Below, piece by piece: positions 12,086 through 23,592 of a DNA stretch of 32,244 nucleotides (the stretch's first letter is position 1; the number at the start of each line of letters is the position of its first letter). The stretch is taken from positions 1 through 32,244 of the forward strand of contig NZ_JHXS01000011.1 of the NCBI RefSeq assembly GCF_000687775.1, in the 5' to 3' direction. This DNA comes from Mycoplasmopsis felifaucium ATCC 43428 (lineage in GTDB: Bacteria > Bacillota_I > Bacilli_A > Mycoplasmatales > Metamycoplasmataceae). Below the pieces are notes generated by a model. It was not told the DNA's origin, made no database searches, and saw only the letters and a program-made list of their open reading frames with translations. The position numbers and the translations under genes are program-made.

Positions 12086-13297
12086 TTATTCTCCTTTTAT
12101 TTTTTGAATTTCTTCATAGTATGTAGATATCTTTAATACATCGTTATCTGATAGTTCAAAGAATCTTTCATTTTTTATTTTGTTAGGCAAATAAATCTGT
12201 TTTACAACCGCTTTAGCAAAATCATGAGGATATTTATAATCAATACCATAACCTAGTTTACTTGCAGATTTATAATGACTATCTCTTAAATGTTTAGGAA
12301 CTTCATATACGTTTCCATTATTTAAAAAGTCTTCTGTTTTAGTTATCGCTTTATAAACTGAATTGCTCTTACGAGCTAATGCAACCATAATAATCGCATA
12401 ATAAATGGGTAAATTAGCTTCTGGGAAACCTAACTGTTCTACATCTTTAAAAGCTGTATGAACTTTTTGTGGTAATGTTGGATCTGCTAATCCAACATCT
12501 TCATATGAACAACATAAAAGTCTTCTAAAAAGACCTTGGAAATCACCCGTTTTTAGAATTAAAGCCCCATAATATAAAGCTGCATCAACATCAGAACCTC
12601 TTAAAGATTTATGAAAGGCAGATAAATTATTATAATGTGCACTTGAATTAAAATCACTATAAAATGTCATGTTTGGCAAAATCTTCTTAATATCTTCCAA
12701 AGAAATTTCACCCTCTTCTTTTACTAATGCAAGCATTTGTAAATTGTTTAAACAAGATCTATAATCACCATTTGAAATCTTTACAAACTGCTTTAAGGTA
12801 TCGATATTTAAAATTAGTTTTGGAAAATACTTCTTAAGATTTTTTTGAATACCTGAATATAATTCTTCTTCAGTAAGCTTATTAAATTGTAATATTTGCA
12901 TTCTACTTCTTAAAGCCGGATTAACTCTAAAATAAGGGTTTTCGGTAGTTGTAGCATAAATAATTACTTTATCATATTCAAGATATGAAAGCAAAATATC
13001 TTGTTTATCTACGTTTAACCTGTGAATTTCGTCAATGATGACAACTTCATTTTCTTGCAATAATTTTATAAGCTCATTTTTAGTTCCAACACTGGCATTA
13101 AAAGTATCGTGTTTTAAACCTAAATCATTAGCTAGAGCATTAGCAGTAGATGTTTTACCGGTACCAGCTTCACCAAAAAAGATAAAACTACTTAAGATTT
13201 TGTTCTTTGCGACATTCTTAAGTAAATTTATCGTATTAGTTTGGCCAATAATATCATTTAATGTTTTTGGTCTCAATTCATTAGCTAAATTTTTCAC
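12086..13297 (-). CDS. rarA: Replication-associated recombination protein A, AAA+ ATPase (403 aa)
   Basis: A member of the RarA/MgsA/WRNIP1 clamp-loader-like ATPases acting at stalled replication forks. Walker A is GEAGTGKT (about residues 43-50), Walker B is VVIIDEIHR, sensor 1 lies in YATTTENPYF, and the C-terminal oligomerisation part includes YYGALILKTGDFQGLFRRLL and VPKHLRDSHYKSASKLGYG, typical of this family. It contains no TGA codon. The start is GTG at 13297; no strong ribosome site precedes it, and a TATAAT at 13321-13326 would give a very short leader. It is the first gene of the 13-kb operon and ends 1 nt before pheS. Confidence 0.93.
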   Translation of the reverse strand: MKNLANELRPKTLNDIIGQTNTINLLKNVAKNKILSSFIFFGEAGTGKTSTANALANDLGLKHDTFNASVGTKNELIKLLQENEVVIIDEIHRLNVDKQDILLSYLEYDKVIIYATTTENPYFRVNPALRSRMQILQFNKLTEEELYSGIQKNLKKYFPKLILNIDTLKQFVKISNGDYRSCLNNLQMLALVKEEGEISLEDIKKILPNMTFYSDFNSSAHYNNLSAFHKSLRGSDVDAALYYGALILKTGDFQGLFRRLLCCSYEDVGLADPTLPQKVHTAFKDVEQLGFPEANLPIYYAIIMVALARKSNSVYKAITKTEDFLNNGNVYEVPKHLRDSHYKSASKLGYGIDYKYPHDFAKAVVKQIYLPNKIKNERFFELSDNDVLKISTYYEEIQKIKGE

Positions 13298-13320
13298 TAC
13301 TTAATTTTAATGCAAAAAGC

Positions 13321-13326
13321 ATTATA
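13321..13326 (-). promoter_or_regulatory. Candidate -10 box for the rarA operon
   Basis: A perfect TATAAT on the minus strand lies 23 nt upstream of the rarA GTG, in the only sizeable gap ahead of the 12-gene run. No convincing -35 box stands at the right distance. Transcription from here would leave a leader of only about 16 nt. Confidence 0.4.
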
Positions 13327-13371
13327 TTTATATAAAAATTAAAAATTCCCAAAAATAATAAAAAATAAAAA

Positions 13372-13392
13372 AGTATAAGTGAAACTTATACT
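13372..13392 (-). terminator. Rho-independent terminator of dnaK
   Basis: AGTATAAGT (13372-13380) pairs with ACTTATACT (13384-13392) around a 3-nt loop. On the minus strand the hairpin is followed by a T-rich tract (TTTTTTATTTTTT). It lies 8 nt after the dnaK stop. Confidence 0.85.
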
Positions 13393-13400
13393 AATTTATA

Positions 13401-15215
<1,815 letters not shown>

Positions 15216-15240
15216 TTATAATTATTATTTTAGCACAGTT

Positions 15241-15267
15241 TTAGCAGTCTCATAATAAAAGTGCTAA
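15241..15267 (-). promoter_or_regulatory. CIRCE heat-shock operator upstream of dnaK
   Basis: On the minus strand the half-sites are TTAGCACTT and GACTGCTAA, separated by exactly 9 nt, close to the CIRCE consensus TTAGCACTC-N9-GAGTGCTAA (one mismatch per arm). A TATTAT that could serve as a -10 box lies in the spacer (15252-15257). CIRCE is bound by the repressor HrcA, which is not encoded here. A further half-site-like TTAGCACAG sits at 15230-15238. Confidence 0.88.
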
Positions 15268-15371
15268 ATTTTTTTAAATATTTTTGGATTAAGTTTTGCG
15301 TCTAATTTTTACCAATATAAATGGATAAATAATATATATAATAATAAATATAAATCTATATAAGGAGCCAA

Positions 15372-17087
15372 ATGTTGATAAAAGGTATAGGTTCTTCAAG
15401 AGGCATTTCAATTGCTAAAGCTTTTGTAATTGAAAATTTAGATGAAAAGTCTAAATCACAAGTTAAGTCAGTTGAATATGAAGTTAAATTATTTAAAAAA
15501 GCAACTAAAAAAGTCTGTGAATTAATTCAAAATATTATAGATTCAGTAGATAACAATGAATCAAAAGCAATTTTTCAAAGTCATTTGCAAATCGCTAAAG
15601 ACCCTATTTCACAGGCGGAAATAATAAAATCAATAGAAGATAATAACACATCAGCTTTTTATGCTACTCTAAATTATTATAAAAAGCAGGCTGGCTCACT
15701 TTCAAAATTAGATGATCATTATTTAAAAGAAAGATCAACCGATATTCTGGATGTTTTAAACTCCTATATTAAGGTTTTTAATAAAAAACAAGAGAGAATT
15801 GACTTAAGTAAAATTGACCATAACGTTATTATAGTTGCATCAGATATAACTCCTTCGCAGACAATAAAAATGAATTCTAAATTTATTAAAGGTTTTGTTT
15901 GCGTAAGAGGCGGAACTACTTCACATAGTTCAATTTTAGCTAGAAGTTTAGGAATTCCAAGTGTTGTAGGATGCAATAATTTATTCAACGAAATTAAAAC
16001 TGGAGATCTTTTAATAATTGATGGTTCTAAAGGTGATGTGATAGTTCATCCAAGCGATGTAGATATTGAAAATTATGAACACTTAAAAAGCGAGTACAAA
16101 TCTTACTTGAATAATTTAAGTAAGTTTATAAATAAACCAACAATTTCAAATGATGGCTATGAATTTAATTTATATTCAAATATTAGTAATGTTAGTGAAG
16201 CTGAATTAGCCTATAAAACAGGTTCGGAAGGAATTGGGTTATTCAGAACTGAATTTATTTTTATGAATTCTAACATACTTCCAAATGAACAATCACAACT
16301 AGAAATTTATAAAAAAGTAGTTCAATTGTCAAACGGAAGAAAAACAATTTTTAGAACGCTGGATATTGGAGGAGATAAAGTTATTAAGTATCTAAACCTT
16401 CCAGTTGAATTTAATCCTTTTTTAGGTTTACGTGGTACTAGATTACTTTTAAGTGAACAATATATAAGTATTTTAAAAACTCAACTAAGAGCATTAATAA
16501 GAGCGTCTGAATTTGGTTCAATATCAATAATGTTTCCAATGATTTCATGTGTAAGTGAGATAATTAAACTTAGAGAAATTTTCAAAGAATGCTACAAAAC
16601 AGTGTTTTTAGATAATAGTAAAATTGCCGATATTAATAATATTAAGCTTGGAATAATGATTGAAACGCCAGCGGCTGCCTTAAATTCACATAATTTAGGA
16701 AAATACACTGATTTTATGTCTATTGGTTCTAATGACTTAATTCAATATACTATGGCTGCCGACAGAGATAATGAAAGTGTTAACTATTTATATCAATCGC
16801 TGAATCCTGCTGTTTTAAAGATGTTCAAAGAAGCGATTAAAGGGGCAAATAAGAATAATATTCCAATAAGTATATGCGGTGAAATTGCAGGAAATAGAGA
16901 ATTAATTCCAATTTTAATTGGTTTAGGAATGAAACAATTTTCAATGAATAATAATTGTATTCTAAAAATTAGAGAGTTAATAAGCAAACTAAATACAAGT
17001 GAACTTGCAGATATCGCTTTGAAAGCTTTGAAATTAGAAGACGAAAACGAAATAAAAGACTTACTTTTACATAATCTGCCTATTTAA
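15372..17087 (+). CDS. ptsI: Phosphoenolpyruvate-protein phosphotransferase (PTS enzyme I, 571 aa)
   Basis: Enzyme I takes phosphate from phosphoenolpyruvate and passes it to HPr, starting sugar uptake through the PTS. The HPr-binding N-domain is followed by the phosphorylated His185 in GGTTSHSSILAR, then the PEP-binding barrel with EGIGLFRTEF, FRTLDIGGDK, SIGSNDLIQYTMAADR and the catalytic Cys502 in ICGEIAG. The length matches the family and no TGA codon occurs. AAGGAG precedes the ATG. It is divergent from dnaK and convergent with pyk; both ptsI and pyk proteins consume PEP. Confidence 0.97.
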   Translation: MLIKGIGSSRGISIAKAFVIENLDEKSKSQVKSVEYEVKLFKKATKKVCELIQNIIDSVDNNESKAIFQSHLQIAKDPISQAEIIKSIEDNNTSAFYATLNYYKKQAGSLSKLDDHYLKERSTDILDVLNSYIKVFNKKQERIDLSKIDHNVIIVASDITPSQTIKMNSKFIKGFVCVRGGTTSHSSILARSLGIPSVVGCNNLFNEIKTGDLLIIDGSKGDVIVHPSDVDIENYEHLKSEYKSYLNNLSKFINKPTISNDGYEFNLYSNISNVSEAELAYKTGSEGIGLFRTEFIFMNSNILPNEQSQLEIYKKVVQLSNGRKTIFRTLDIGGDKVIKYLNLPVEFNPFLGLRGTRLLLSEQYISILKTQLRALIRASEFGSISIMFPMISCVSEIIKLREIFKECYKTVFLDNSKIADINNIKLGIMIETPAAALNSHNLGKYTDFMSIGSNDLIQYTMAADRDNESVNYLYQSLNPAVLKMFKEAIKGANKNNIPISICGEIAGNRELIPILIGLGMKQFSMNNNCILKIRELISKLNTSELADIALKALKLEDENEIKDLLLHNLPI

Positions 17088-17108
17088 TAGATTAATACAT
17101 CAAAAATT

Positions 17109-17126
17109 ACTAGAGCATGCTCTAGT
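17109..17126 (+). terminator. Rho-independent terminator of ptsI
   Basis: An 18-nt perfect palindrome (ACTAGAG-CATG-CTCTAGT) is followed directly by TTTTT on the plus strand, 22 nt after the ptsI stop. Confidence 0.88.
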
Positions 17127-17140
17127 TTTTTATATAAAAA

Positions 17141-17160
17141 GATATCACTTTCGTGATATC
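17141..17160 (-). terminator. Rho-independent terminator of pyk
   Basis: GATATCAC and GTGATATC form an 8-bp stem around the loop TTTC. On the minus strand it is followed by TTTTT. It lies just past the pyk stop and back to back with the ptsI terminator. Confidence 0.88.
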
Positions 17161-17176
17161 TAAATTATTGTTTGAA

Positions 17177-18610
17177 TTAGAATTTCATTTCTGTCATGCT
17201 TTCGTTTTCAACAACTAAAATTCTATCGCCTTCTTTAATTCCATATGGAGCTAATGTTTCAAGAGCAACTTTTTTGTCTTGTTTAATTAAGTCAAAGTAT
17301 TTTTTAGAATCTAATGATACCCAAACACTTGATGTAACACCAAATTCACCAATTAAACTTTCATCGTTAACAATACCAACGATAATTGTATTTGGACGGA
17401 ATTTAGCAACTTCTTCAAGTAATTTACCAGTTCTTGAAAGAACAACAGCGAATTTGTAGTCTCCAAAACGAGTTCTGTTTGCTACTTCATAAGCAATTCT
17501 TGCACGTTTGTTTTGTGCTGGGTTTGATTTTCTTCTTATTTCTTCTAGTTGAATGTCGTAGTATGTTTTGTCATAGAATTCCATTTCAGCACGTTTGTTG
17601 ATGTTTGTCATCGTTAAAACAGATTCAACAGGGTATGAACCTGAAGCACTTTCGCCAGATAACATTGTAGCGTCAGCACCTAATTCGGTAGCATAGTAAA
17701 CGTCTGTAACTTCAGCACGTGTTGGGTGTGGGTTATTTTCCATTGAGTCAAGCATTTGTGTGGCAACAATAATTGGTTTACCAGCTTCACGACATTTTCT
17801 GATCATTACTTTTTCAAAATAAGGAACATCATAATAAGGAATTTCTAAACCTAAGTCACCACGAGCTACCATAATACCATCAGAAGCTTGGATAATTTCA
17901 TCTATATTTTTAATCCCTAAGTGGCTTTCAATTTTTGAAATAATTTTAATATTTTTGCCACCATTTTCGTCTAAAAGTTGTCTTAAATCGTTTACGTTTT
18001 GGGCACTATTTACGAATGATGCAGCGATGTAGTGAACACCAACTTTAATACCAAATTTAACATCGTCAATATCTTTTTGGCTTAAAAATGGTAATGAGAA
18101 ATCAACGCCAGGCAAGTTAATTCTTTTGTTTGTTTTAAGTTTGTGAGCGTTTAATGTTTTTGCTACAACAAATCCTTTTCCAACTTTTGTAACGATTGAT
18201 GTTAATTTACCATCATCAAATAAAATTACGTTTCCTTCTTTTAAATCTTTTGACATATCGTATGAAACTGTAACTTCGTCTGCTGTACCTTCAAATTCTT
18301 TATATTCTTTTTCAGTTGTGTAAATTTTAATTTCGTGATTTGCTGGAATTACTTGAGCACCATCTTTCATAGCACCTAAACGAATTTCTGGACCTTTTGT
18401 ATCAAGCATTAATGATACTGGCAAGTGCATATCTTCTGAAACTTTCTTAGCTAATAAAAATTTATTTAAGTGTTCTTCGTGTGAGCCGTGACTAAAGTTA
18501 GCACGAACACATGTTGCACCGCCTTCAACAAGTGCACGAAGAGTGTTGTAGTTATCACTTGAAGGGCCAATTGTAACAACTAATTTACTTCTTTTGTCTG
18601 TTAAATTCAT
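17177..18610 (-). CDS. pyk: Pyruvate kinase (477 aa)
   Basis: The enzyme makes ATP and pyruvate from PEP and ADP, the last step of glycolysis. Motifs are VVTIGPSS near the N-terminus, LMLDTKGPEIR, the active-site KIESHLGIKNIDEI, SDGIMVARGDLGLEIP, QMLDSMENNPHPTRAEVTDV and GADATMLSGESASGSYPVE. The C-terminal regulatory domain is present, but the extra PEP-utilising domain of Bacillus Pyk is absent. TATGGAGGAT precedes the ATG, and a possible -10 (TATAAA) lies at 18635-18640. The 158-nt region between this gene and the next one (18611-18768) otherwise holds only AT-rich DNA and a terminator. Confidence 0.97.
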   Translation of the reverse strand: MNLTDKRSKLVVTIGPSSDNYNTLRALVEGGATCVRANFSHGSHEEHLNKFLLAKKVSEDMHLPVSLMLDTKGPEIRLGAMKDGAQVIPANHEIKIYTTEKEYKEFEGTADEVTVSYDMSKDLKEGNVILFDDGKLTSIVTKVGKGFVVAKTLNAHKLKTNKRINLPGVDFSLPFLSQKDIDDVKFGIKVGVHYIAASFVNSAQNVNDLRQLLDENGGKNIKIISKIESHLGIKNIDEIIQASDGIMVARGDLGLEIPYYDVPYFEKVMIRKCREAGKPIIVATQMLDSMENNPHPTRAEVTDVYYATELGADATMLSGESASGSYPVESVLTMTNINKRAEMEFYDKTYYDIQLEEIRRKSNPAQNKRARIAYEVANRTRFGDYKFAVVLSRTGKLLEEVAKFRPNTIIVGIVNDESLIGEFGVTSSVWVSLDSKKYFDLIKQDKKVALETLAPYGIKEGDRILVVENESMTEMKF

Positions 18611-18743
18611 ATATCCTCCATATTTTTAATTATTTTTATACATTTAATGTATTACTATCATTATTTTAAATAAAAAAATAATTGCTTACATAAATAAATT
18701 TAATTAAGATATGTCATAAATGGTATTGTTTCCATAAAAAAGC

Positions 18744-18759
18744 CTCATCATTGGATGAG
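18744..18759 (-). terminator. Terminator after the pta-ackA-coaD-engB operon
   Basis: CTCATC (18744-18749) and GATGAG (18754-18759) form a 6-bp stem. On the minus strand it is followed by GCTTTTTTATGG, 9 nt after the stop of the 501-aa membrane protein. Confidence 0.75.
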
Positions 18760-18768
18760 ACAATTAAA

Positions 18769-20274
18769 TTATTTTATTTTAAAGCCTGAAAGTTCGACAA
18801 TTCCAATATATGGAGCAGTATTTGAGTTTTTTAATCCAATTTGAAATGCAACTTTAATTTTGCCTTCTGTTTCATTTTTATCAATGATTGGAGTTCCAAA
18901 TTCAGCATTTTCTTTAGAAATTCCTGTGTTAGTAAAAATTGAATCATTAGCATCTTTAATCACGTAATATGAAAGTTTTAAATTATAAGGAGCTTCAGAA
19001 ATTGCTACATCATTTTTAAAGAAAATGTTTAAATTATTGAAATAACCATTTGAAGTATTAACGTGGTGAGAATCAGTTGAAGAACCGTATGAGTTAAACT
19101 GTAATGAACTAATTAAAACATTTGATAAGTCAACACCAGGAAGTGGCCCCATACTTACTAATTCACCTAGTTTTTTAAATTTATAGTAATAGAAGTCATA
19201 TTCATAAATTTGTTCTGTAGGAATTTTTAATTCGTATGATGAGTTTAAATCTTTTTCATTAGATAAAACAGCTTCAGAAATATATGTTTTTACGTAGAAG
19301 TGAAGTTTTAACTTGTCTGCACCATCAACTTTTTCAATTCAGATTGGCATTTCTTGATCTATCGTGAATTTTGGAGCGTGCTTATCTAATGTGTTAACAG
19401 TTTTTGAAATATAGAAAACACTATTAAAAGCTGAATGAGCTTTTTCTATTTCTTCCTGTGAAACAGGCTTTTTGGTTGGAATTTTATTTGTTAATTGTTG
19501 ATAAGAATCACTTAATAAATTATCAATTGAATTATATCCACCCTGCACATTATAATCACCTTTTAAATAAAGATTTCTAATTGATGATCTTAGTTCAAAT
19601 TTATGCATACCGGGATTATAAAACTTGATAAATTCATTAGCTAATTCTGACGGATTATCCTTATTTATAGTTTTGAAGCCTTTTATAGAATAATCAACAA
19701 ATTGTCAAGTAGGTTTACGTTTAGAAATTTCGGTTGAGGTTGTAGCGGGCGATGAGACTGTATCTGTTTTCTTTTCAAAGTAAACTCTAAGAACTAACTC
19801 CCCAGTAAAATCATTTGCAAATGAGTGATAATAAAAGATGTAATCATTTTGAAAATTCTCAAGTGAAATTCCTTCTTTAAAATTAATTAGAGTAAATTTA
19901 TTAGTAATTTCGTGAGCGTTCTTTTTCACAATTGAATTTCAATATGAACTATTATCAACTAAGGCAGGTTCTTTAGTTTGGTTATCAGAATAATTAACAT
20001 AGTATGAAGCGTAAGCAAATTCACTTGCAAAATGATTTTTAATTTCAAATTTTGGTGCATCTTCAACAACTAATTCGTCGTTTTTCATAGATGAATTAGT
20101 TTGAATATCTTCTTTAGCATAGGGGCTAACATCAAATTTTAGCGATTTTGCCTGTAAAATAACATTATTCTTGTTATCTTCATATTTTTTATTGAGAACA
20201 AACAAAGCAACAGGAACACTTGCTGCTACAACAGCAACTCCACCAAGTAAAATAATTTTTGATTTTGTTTTCAT
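18769..20274 (-). CDS. Membrane-anchored protein of unknown function (501 aa)
   Basis: I do not recognise the family. The N-terminus MKTKSKIILLGG starts an uncleaved-looking signal anchor (about residues 7-27). No Cys follows, so it is not a lipoprotein. The remaining 470 residues look like an exported ectodomain, rich in Asn, Lys, Tyr, Phe and Ser. The C-terminal part (FQIGLKNSNTAPYIGIVELSG) looks beta-rich, and the middle contains a helical, charged segment (KKPVSQEEIEKAHSAF). The frame joins four segments across TGA codons read as Trp. AAGGAG precedes the ATG, 34 nt downstream of engB, and the gene is last in its operon. Surface or cell-envelope roles are possible but unproven. Confidence 0.8.
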
Positions 20275-20308
20275 ATTTACTCCTTATTTTTAATCCAATA
20301 AAACAGAG

Positions 20309-20890
20309 TTATTGGTAAAAAATTGTGCCAATAAATTCAATTAATTCATCAATGTTAATTTTTTTCTCACTAGAAACCAAGAAGGCTTCCGTGTTTTCTT
20401 TAAAAAGATTATCGCTTAAATATTGATTGTGTTTTTTTATTAATTGTGATTTTTCCTTTTGGTTCAACTTGTCTATTTTAGTGTAAACAACGTGAAAGTC
20501 TCAATTTAAGGTTTTTAAAAATTCAATAGTTTCCAAGTCAAGCTTTGTTATACCAGCTCTGGAATCAATTAGTAAAAAAATAACTTTATTATTTGGTTCA
20601 TATTTTAAAAAATCTTTAATACATTTATTCATATGCTCAATTTTGTCTTTAGACAATTGAGCATAGCCATATCCAGGAAAATCCACAATATAGTTATTAT
20701 CTTCGTTAAAGTAGTTAATTAATTGTGTTCTGCCGGGACGTTTAGAAACGTATGATATATTTTGCCCAATTAATGCATTAAGTAATGAACTTTTGCCAAC
20801 GTTAGAACGCCCTCAGAAACATACTTGAATATTTGTTTTTTCATTAAGTCATGAAGATTTTTCTAAAACTGATTTTACGAATTTTCACAT
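20309..20890 (-). CDS. engB: Ribosome biogenesis GTP-binding protein EngB/YsxC (193 aa)
   Basis: A small GTPase needed for late assembly of the large ribosomal subunit. The G1 loop is GRSNVGKSS, the switch I Thr is in [13 protein letters not shown]3 is [10 protein letters not shown] and G4 is TKIDK. The start ATG at 20890 is followed at once by TGA (M-W-K-F), so the gene is easily missed under the standard code. It overlaps the coaD end by 16 nt and ends at TAA 20309-20311. Confidence 0.93.
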
Positions 20891-21315
20891 TTTTTTAATT
20901 TCTCCATATGTCTTACTAAAGTAGAAGAGTATTCTATTTTGTCATAATCAGGAACGATTAAAACTGTTTCGAGTTCTGGATTTAACAAATTATTACCAGC
21001 CGCTAACTGTAATTCATAATTGTAATCAATATCGTTTCTAGCAGATCTAATAATAAAATTTGCACCGTTTTTTTTGGCAATGTTTGCTGTCAAATCATCC
21101 TTATTTATAGATACAAACACATTTTTGAAGTTTTTTAATTCATTTTTGACATTTAGATATCTTTCATCAATATTATCTAGGTTTTCTTTATCTGGATTAA
21201 TTGAAACAACTACATGTATTTCATCAAAAATTCTTAAGGCTTTTTTCAAAACCGATAAATGTCCCAAATGAAAAGGATCAAATGAACCAGGATATAAAGC
21301 TACTTTTTTACTCAT
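20875..21315 (-). CDS. coaD: Phosphopantetheine adenylyltransferase (146 aa)
   Basis: The enzyme adenylates 4'-phosphopantetheine to dephospho-CoA, the penultimate step of CoA synthesis. The nucleotidyltransferase motif is [12 protein letters not shown] near the start, and the C-terminal YSSTLVRHM matches the ISST(x)VR signature. I chose ATG 21315, which opens [14 protein letters not shown] and follows the ackA stop by 4 nt; the earlier in-frame ATG lies inside ackA. It overlaps engB by 16 nt. Its place next to pta and ackA links CoA supply to acetyl-CoA use. Confidence 0.93.
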   Translation of the reverse strand: MSKKVALYPGSFDPFHLGHLSVLKKALRIFDEIHVVVSINPDKENLDNIDERYLNVKNELKNFKNVFVSINKDDLTANIAKKNGANFIIRSARNDIDYNYELQLAAGNNLLNPELETVLIVPDYDKIEYSSTLVRHMEKLKKCENS

Positions 21316-21319
21316 ATTA

Positions 21320-22510
21320 TTATTTATATAGTTCAATTGCGTGTTTTGCAATCATTAGTTCTTCGTTTGTTCTAATTACGAACACTTTAACTTCAGATTC
21401 AGGAGTTGAAAGTTCAATATAGTCTCCGAATGGTTTATTGTTTAATTCCTTATTTATAGCGATTTTAGCAAAATGTAAATTGTCAATTACTTGTTCTCTC
21501 AAAGTTGGGGTATTTTCACCAACGCCGGCTGTAAATACAATAGCATCAACTTTTCCTAATTTATTTGCGTATGAAGCTGAATAATCAACTATTCTTTGGC
21601 AGTATAAATCAAATGCAAATTTAGCCTTTTTATCACCAGATTCAATAGCTGCTGTTATATCTCTTAAATCACTTGAAATTTCAGAAACCCCAAGCATACC
21701 AGATTGTTTATTCAATGTATTGGTTCATTCATGGATATCCATACCAGTTTGATTCATAACGAATTCGTGAATTGAGGGATCAATATCGCCCGAACGAGAA
21801 CCCATCATAATACCAGCTAAAGGTGTAAGACCCATAGATGTATCAAATGATTTATTTTCCTTAACCGCGCATAAAGAAGCACCGTTGCCAATATGTAAAC
21901 TTAAAACATTAACTTTCTCTTTGTTTAATAATTCTTGAACCTTTAATGTAATAAATTCATGGCTTATTCCGTGTGCTCCATATCTTCTAATTTTGTATTT
22001 ATTGCTGATTTGTAGCGGTATTGGATAAATTGCATTCACATCAGGAATTGTGGTGTGGAATGCTGTATCAAAGTCAACAGACATTTTGGCTTCAGGCATA
22101 ACTTTTTGGAATGCTCTCATAGCTTGCACTGCACCTGGATTGTGCAAAGGAGCATAAATTTTGGCTTTTTCTATTAAATCAATCTCATGATTTGTTAATT
22201 TAACAGTTTTTGTAAAATATGGACCGCCGTGAACTACTCTAAAACCAATTAATTGAATTTCTTTAGGATTTTCAATAATTTTAAGTTCTTCAAGCATTTC
22301 TAAAACATGCTCTACTGCAATTTTATGATCTGGAAGTGGAACTTCTCTTACACTTTTATCACCATTAAATTTAATTGTAATAATTCCATTGCCTTCAAGA
22401 GTAATTCTTTCGGCTAAACCACTTGCAATTACATTTAATTTTTCTTTATCAAGTAGTTGAAGTTTAATTGAACTACTACCCGCATTAATAACTAAAACTT
22501 TTGAATTCAT
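21320..22510 (-). CDS. ackA: Acetate kinase (396 aa)
   Basis: The enzyme transfers phosphate from acetyl phosphate to ADP, the main substrate-level ATP step after pyruvate in fermentative mycoplasmas. It carries the signatures [10 protein letters not shown] at the N-terminus, [33 protein letters not shown] and [19 protein letters not shown]. One TGA is Trp (DIHE-W-TNTL). It follows pta by 9 nt. Confidence 0.97.
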
Positions 22511-22519
22511 ATATACTCC

Positions 22520-23467
22520 TTATTTTGTTTGCATCGCTGTAATTAAAATTGTATTAAGGACATCATCAACAGTGCTTCCTCTAGATAAATCATTAACAGG
22601 CATTTTAACACCAGTAATAATCGGACCAATTGCACCAAAATTTCCTAATCTTTGGGCAATTTTATAACCAATATTTCCAGCGTTTAAATCAGGAAAAACT
22701 AAAACATTTGATGGTGAGTTGTAAGAATCGTGTTTATACTTTAATTCTCTTACTTTTAAATCTAAAGCAGCATCTAATTGAATCTCTCCAATCGCATTTA
22801 ATCCATCATATTCTTCATTGAATTTTCTACATGCTTCACTAATCATTTGTGTTTCTGGTGTAACTGCAGAACCATCAGTCGAAAAGCTTAAAAAGGCTAA
22901 TTTAGGTTCAATGCTAAACGACTTCGCAAAGGATGCAGCATTTTTAGCGATATCAACTAACGCATTTAATTCAGGTTTTGGATTTACTGAAATGTCAGTG
23001 AAAAAGTATGTCTCGTCATTTTTATGCATAATCATCACAGATGAAATGGTCTTAATTCCTTCTTTTGGGCCGATTGTTTTAAAAGCAGCTCTTAAAATAT
23101 CAGCAGTTGAGTAATTTAGACCACCAACAACTCCGTCTACTTCTTTTGTTGCTAAAAGCATCATTGCATAAAACGGTCTAGTTTTTAAAAGTTTTCTAGC
23201 AGTTTCAATAGTATCTTTACCTTTTCTGATTTCAACATATTTATTTGCTAATTCTTCTATTTTGTCAGAGTTTTGGTTCATATTTATAATATTCAAACCA
23301 TCTGTATTTTCAATTTCTTTTTCAACAAGTAGAACAATATTAAGATTTTTATACTTCTTAGCTAGAATAGCAGCAGAAATAGCTCTAGGATCATCTCCAT
23401 CAATTAATAAAATAGTCTTATTTTCAAGTTTTTGAACTTCAGTTTCTAATAAACTTAAAAAATTCAT
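22520..23467 (-). CDS. pta: Phosphate acetyltransferase (315 aa)
   Basis: The enzyme converts acetyl-CoA and phosphate to acetyl phosphate, the substrate of AckA encoded next. Recognisable parts are MMLLATKEVDGVVGGLNYSTADILRAA, SSVMIMHK, FFTDISVNPKP, AFLSFSTDGSA, GEIQLDAAL and FPDLNAGNIGYKIAQRL. The protein is the short single-domain form. The ATG has a strong ribosome site (TGGAGGTGAA), and a promoter with good -35 and -10 boxes lies at 23513-23542. Confidence 0.96.
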   Translation of the reverse strand: MNFLSLLETEVQKLENKTILLIDGDDPRAISAAILAKKYKNLNIVLLVEKEIENTDGLNIINMNQNSDKIEELANKYVEIRKGKDTIETARKLLKTRPFYAMMLLATKEVDGVVGGLNYSTADILRAAFKTIGPKEGIKTISSVMIMHKNDETYFFTDISVNPKPELNALVDIAKNAASFAKSFSIEPKLAFLSFSTDGSAVTPETQMISEACRKFNEEYDGLNAIGEIQLDAALDLKVRELKYKHDSYNSPSNVLVFPDLNAGNIGYKIAQRLGNFGAIGPIITGVKMPVNDLSRGSTVDDVLNTILITAMQTK

Positions 23468-23512
23468 TTCACCTCCATTAAATCCTGTTATTAATTTAAT
23501 TAATATTAATTA

Positions 23513-23542
23513 ATTATATTAAATATAAATTAATGTTTTCAA
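23513..23542 (-). promoter_or_regulatory. Promoter of the pta-ackA-coaD-engB operon
   Basis: On the minus strand TTGAAA (23537-23542) and TATAAT (23513-23518) are separated by 18 nt, close to the sigma-A consensus. It lies about 46 nt upstream of the pta ATG. Confidence 0.7.
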
Positions 23543-23575
23543 AATTAATCTATAGATGAAATTGTTGCAACAAAA

Positions 23576-23592
23576 AAGCTCATTACGAGCTT
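23576..23592 (-). terminator. Terminator of the thioredoxin gene
   Basis: AAGCTC (23576-23581) and GAGCTT (23587-23592) pair around a 5-nt loop, with TTTTTT on the minus-strand 3' side. It overlaps the thioredoxin stop codon. Confidence 0.75.

Noticed and set aside
13310-13322. ATGC-AAAAA-GCAT as a terminator or operator upstream of rarA.
   Set aside because: A 4-bp stem is too weak and it overlaps the candidate -10 box; it is likely chance.
21316-21351. Longer coaD start at 21351.
   Set aside because: It lies within ackA and adds residues not found in the family; [14 protein letters not shown] at 21315 is the normal N-terminus.
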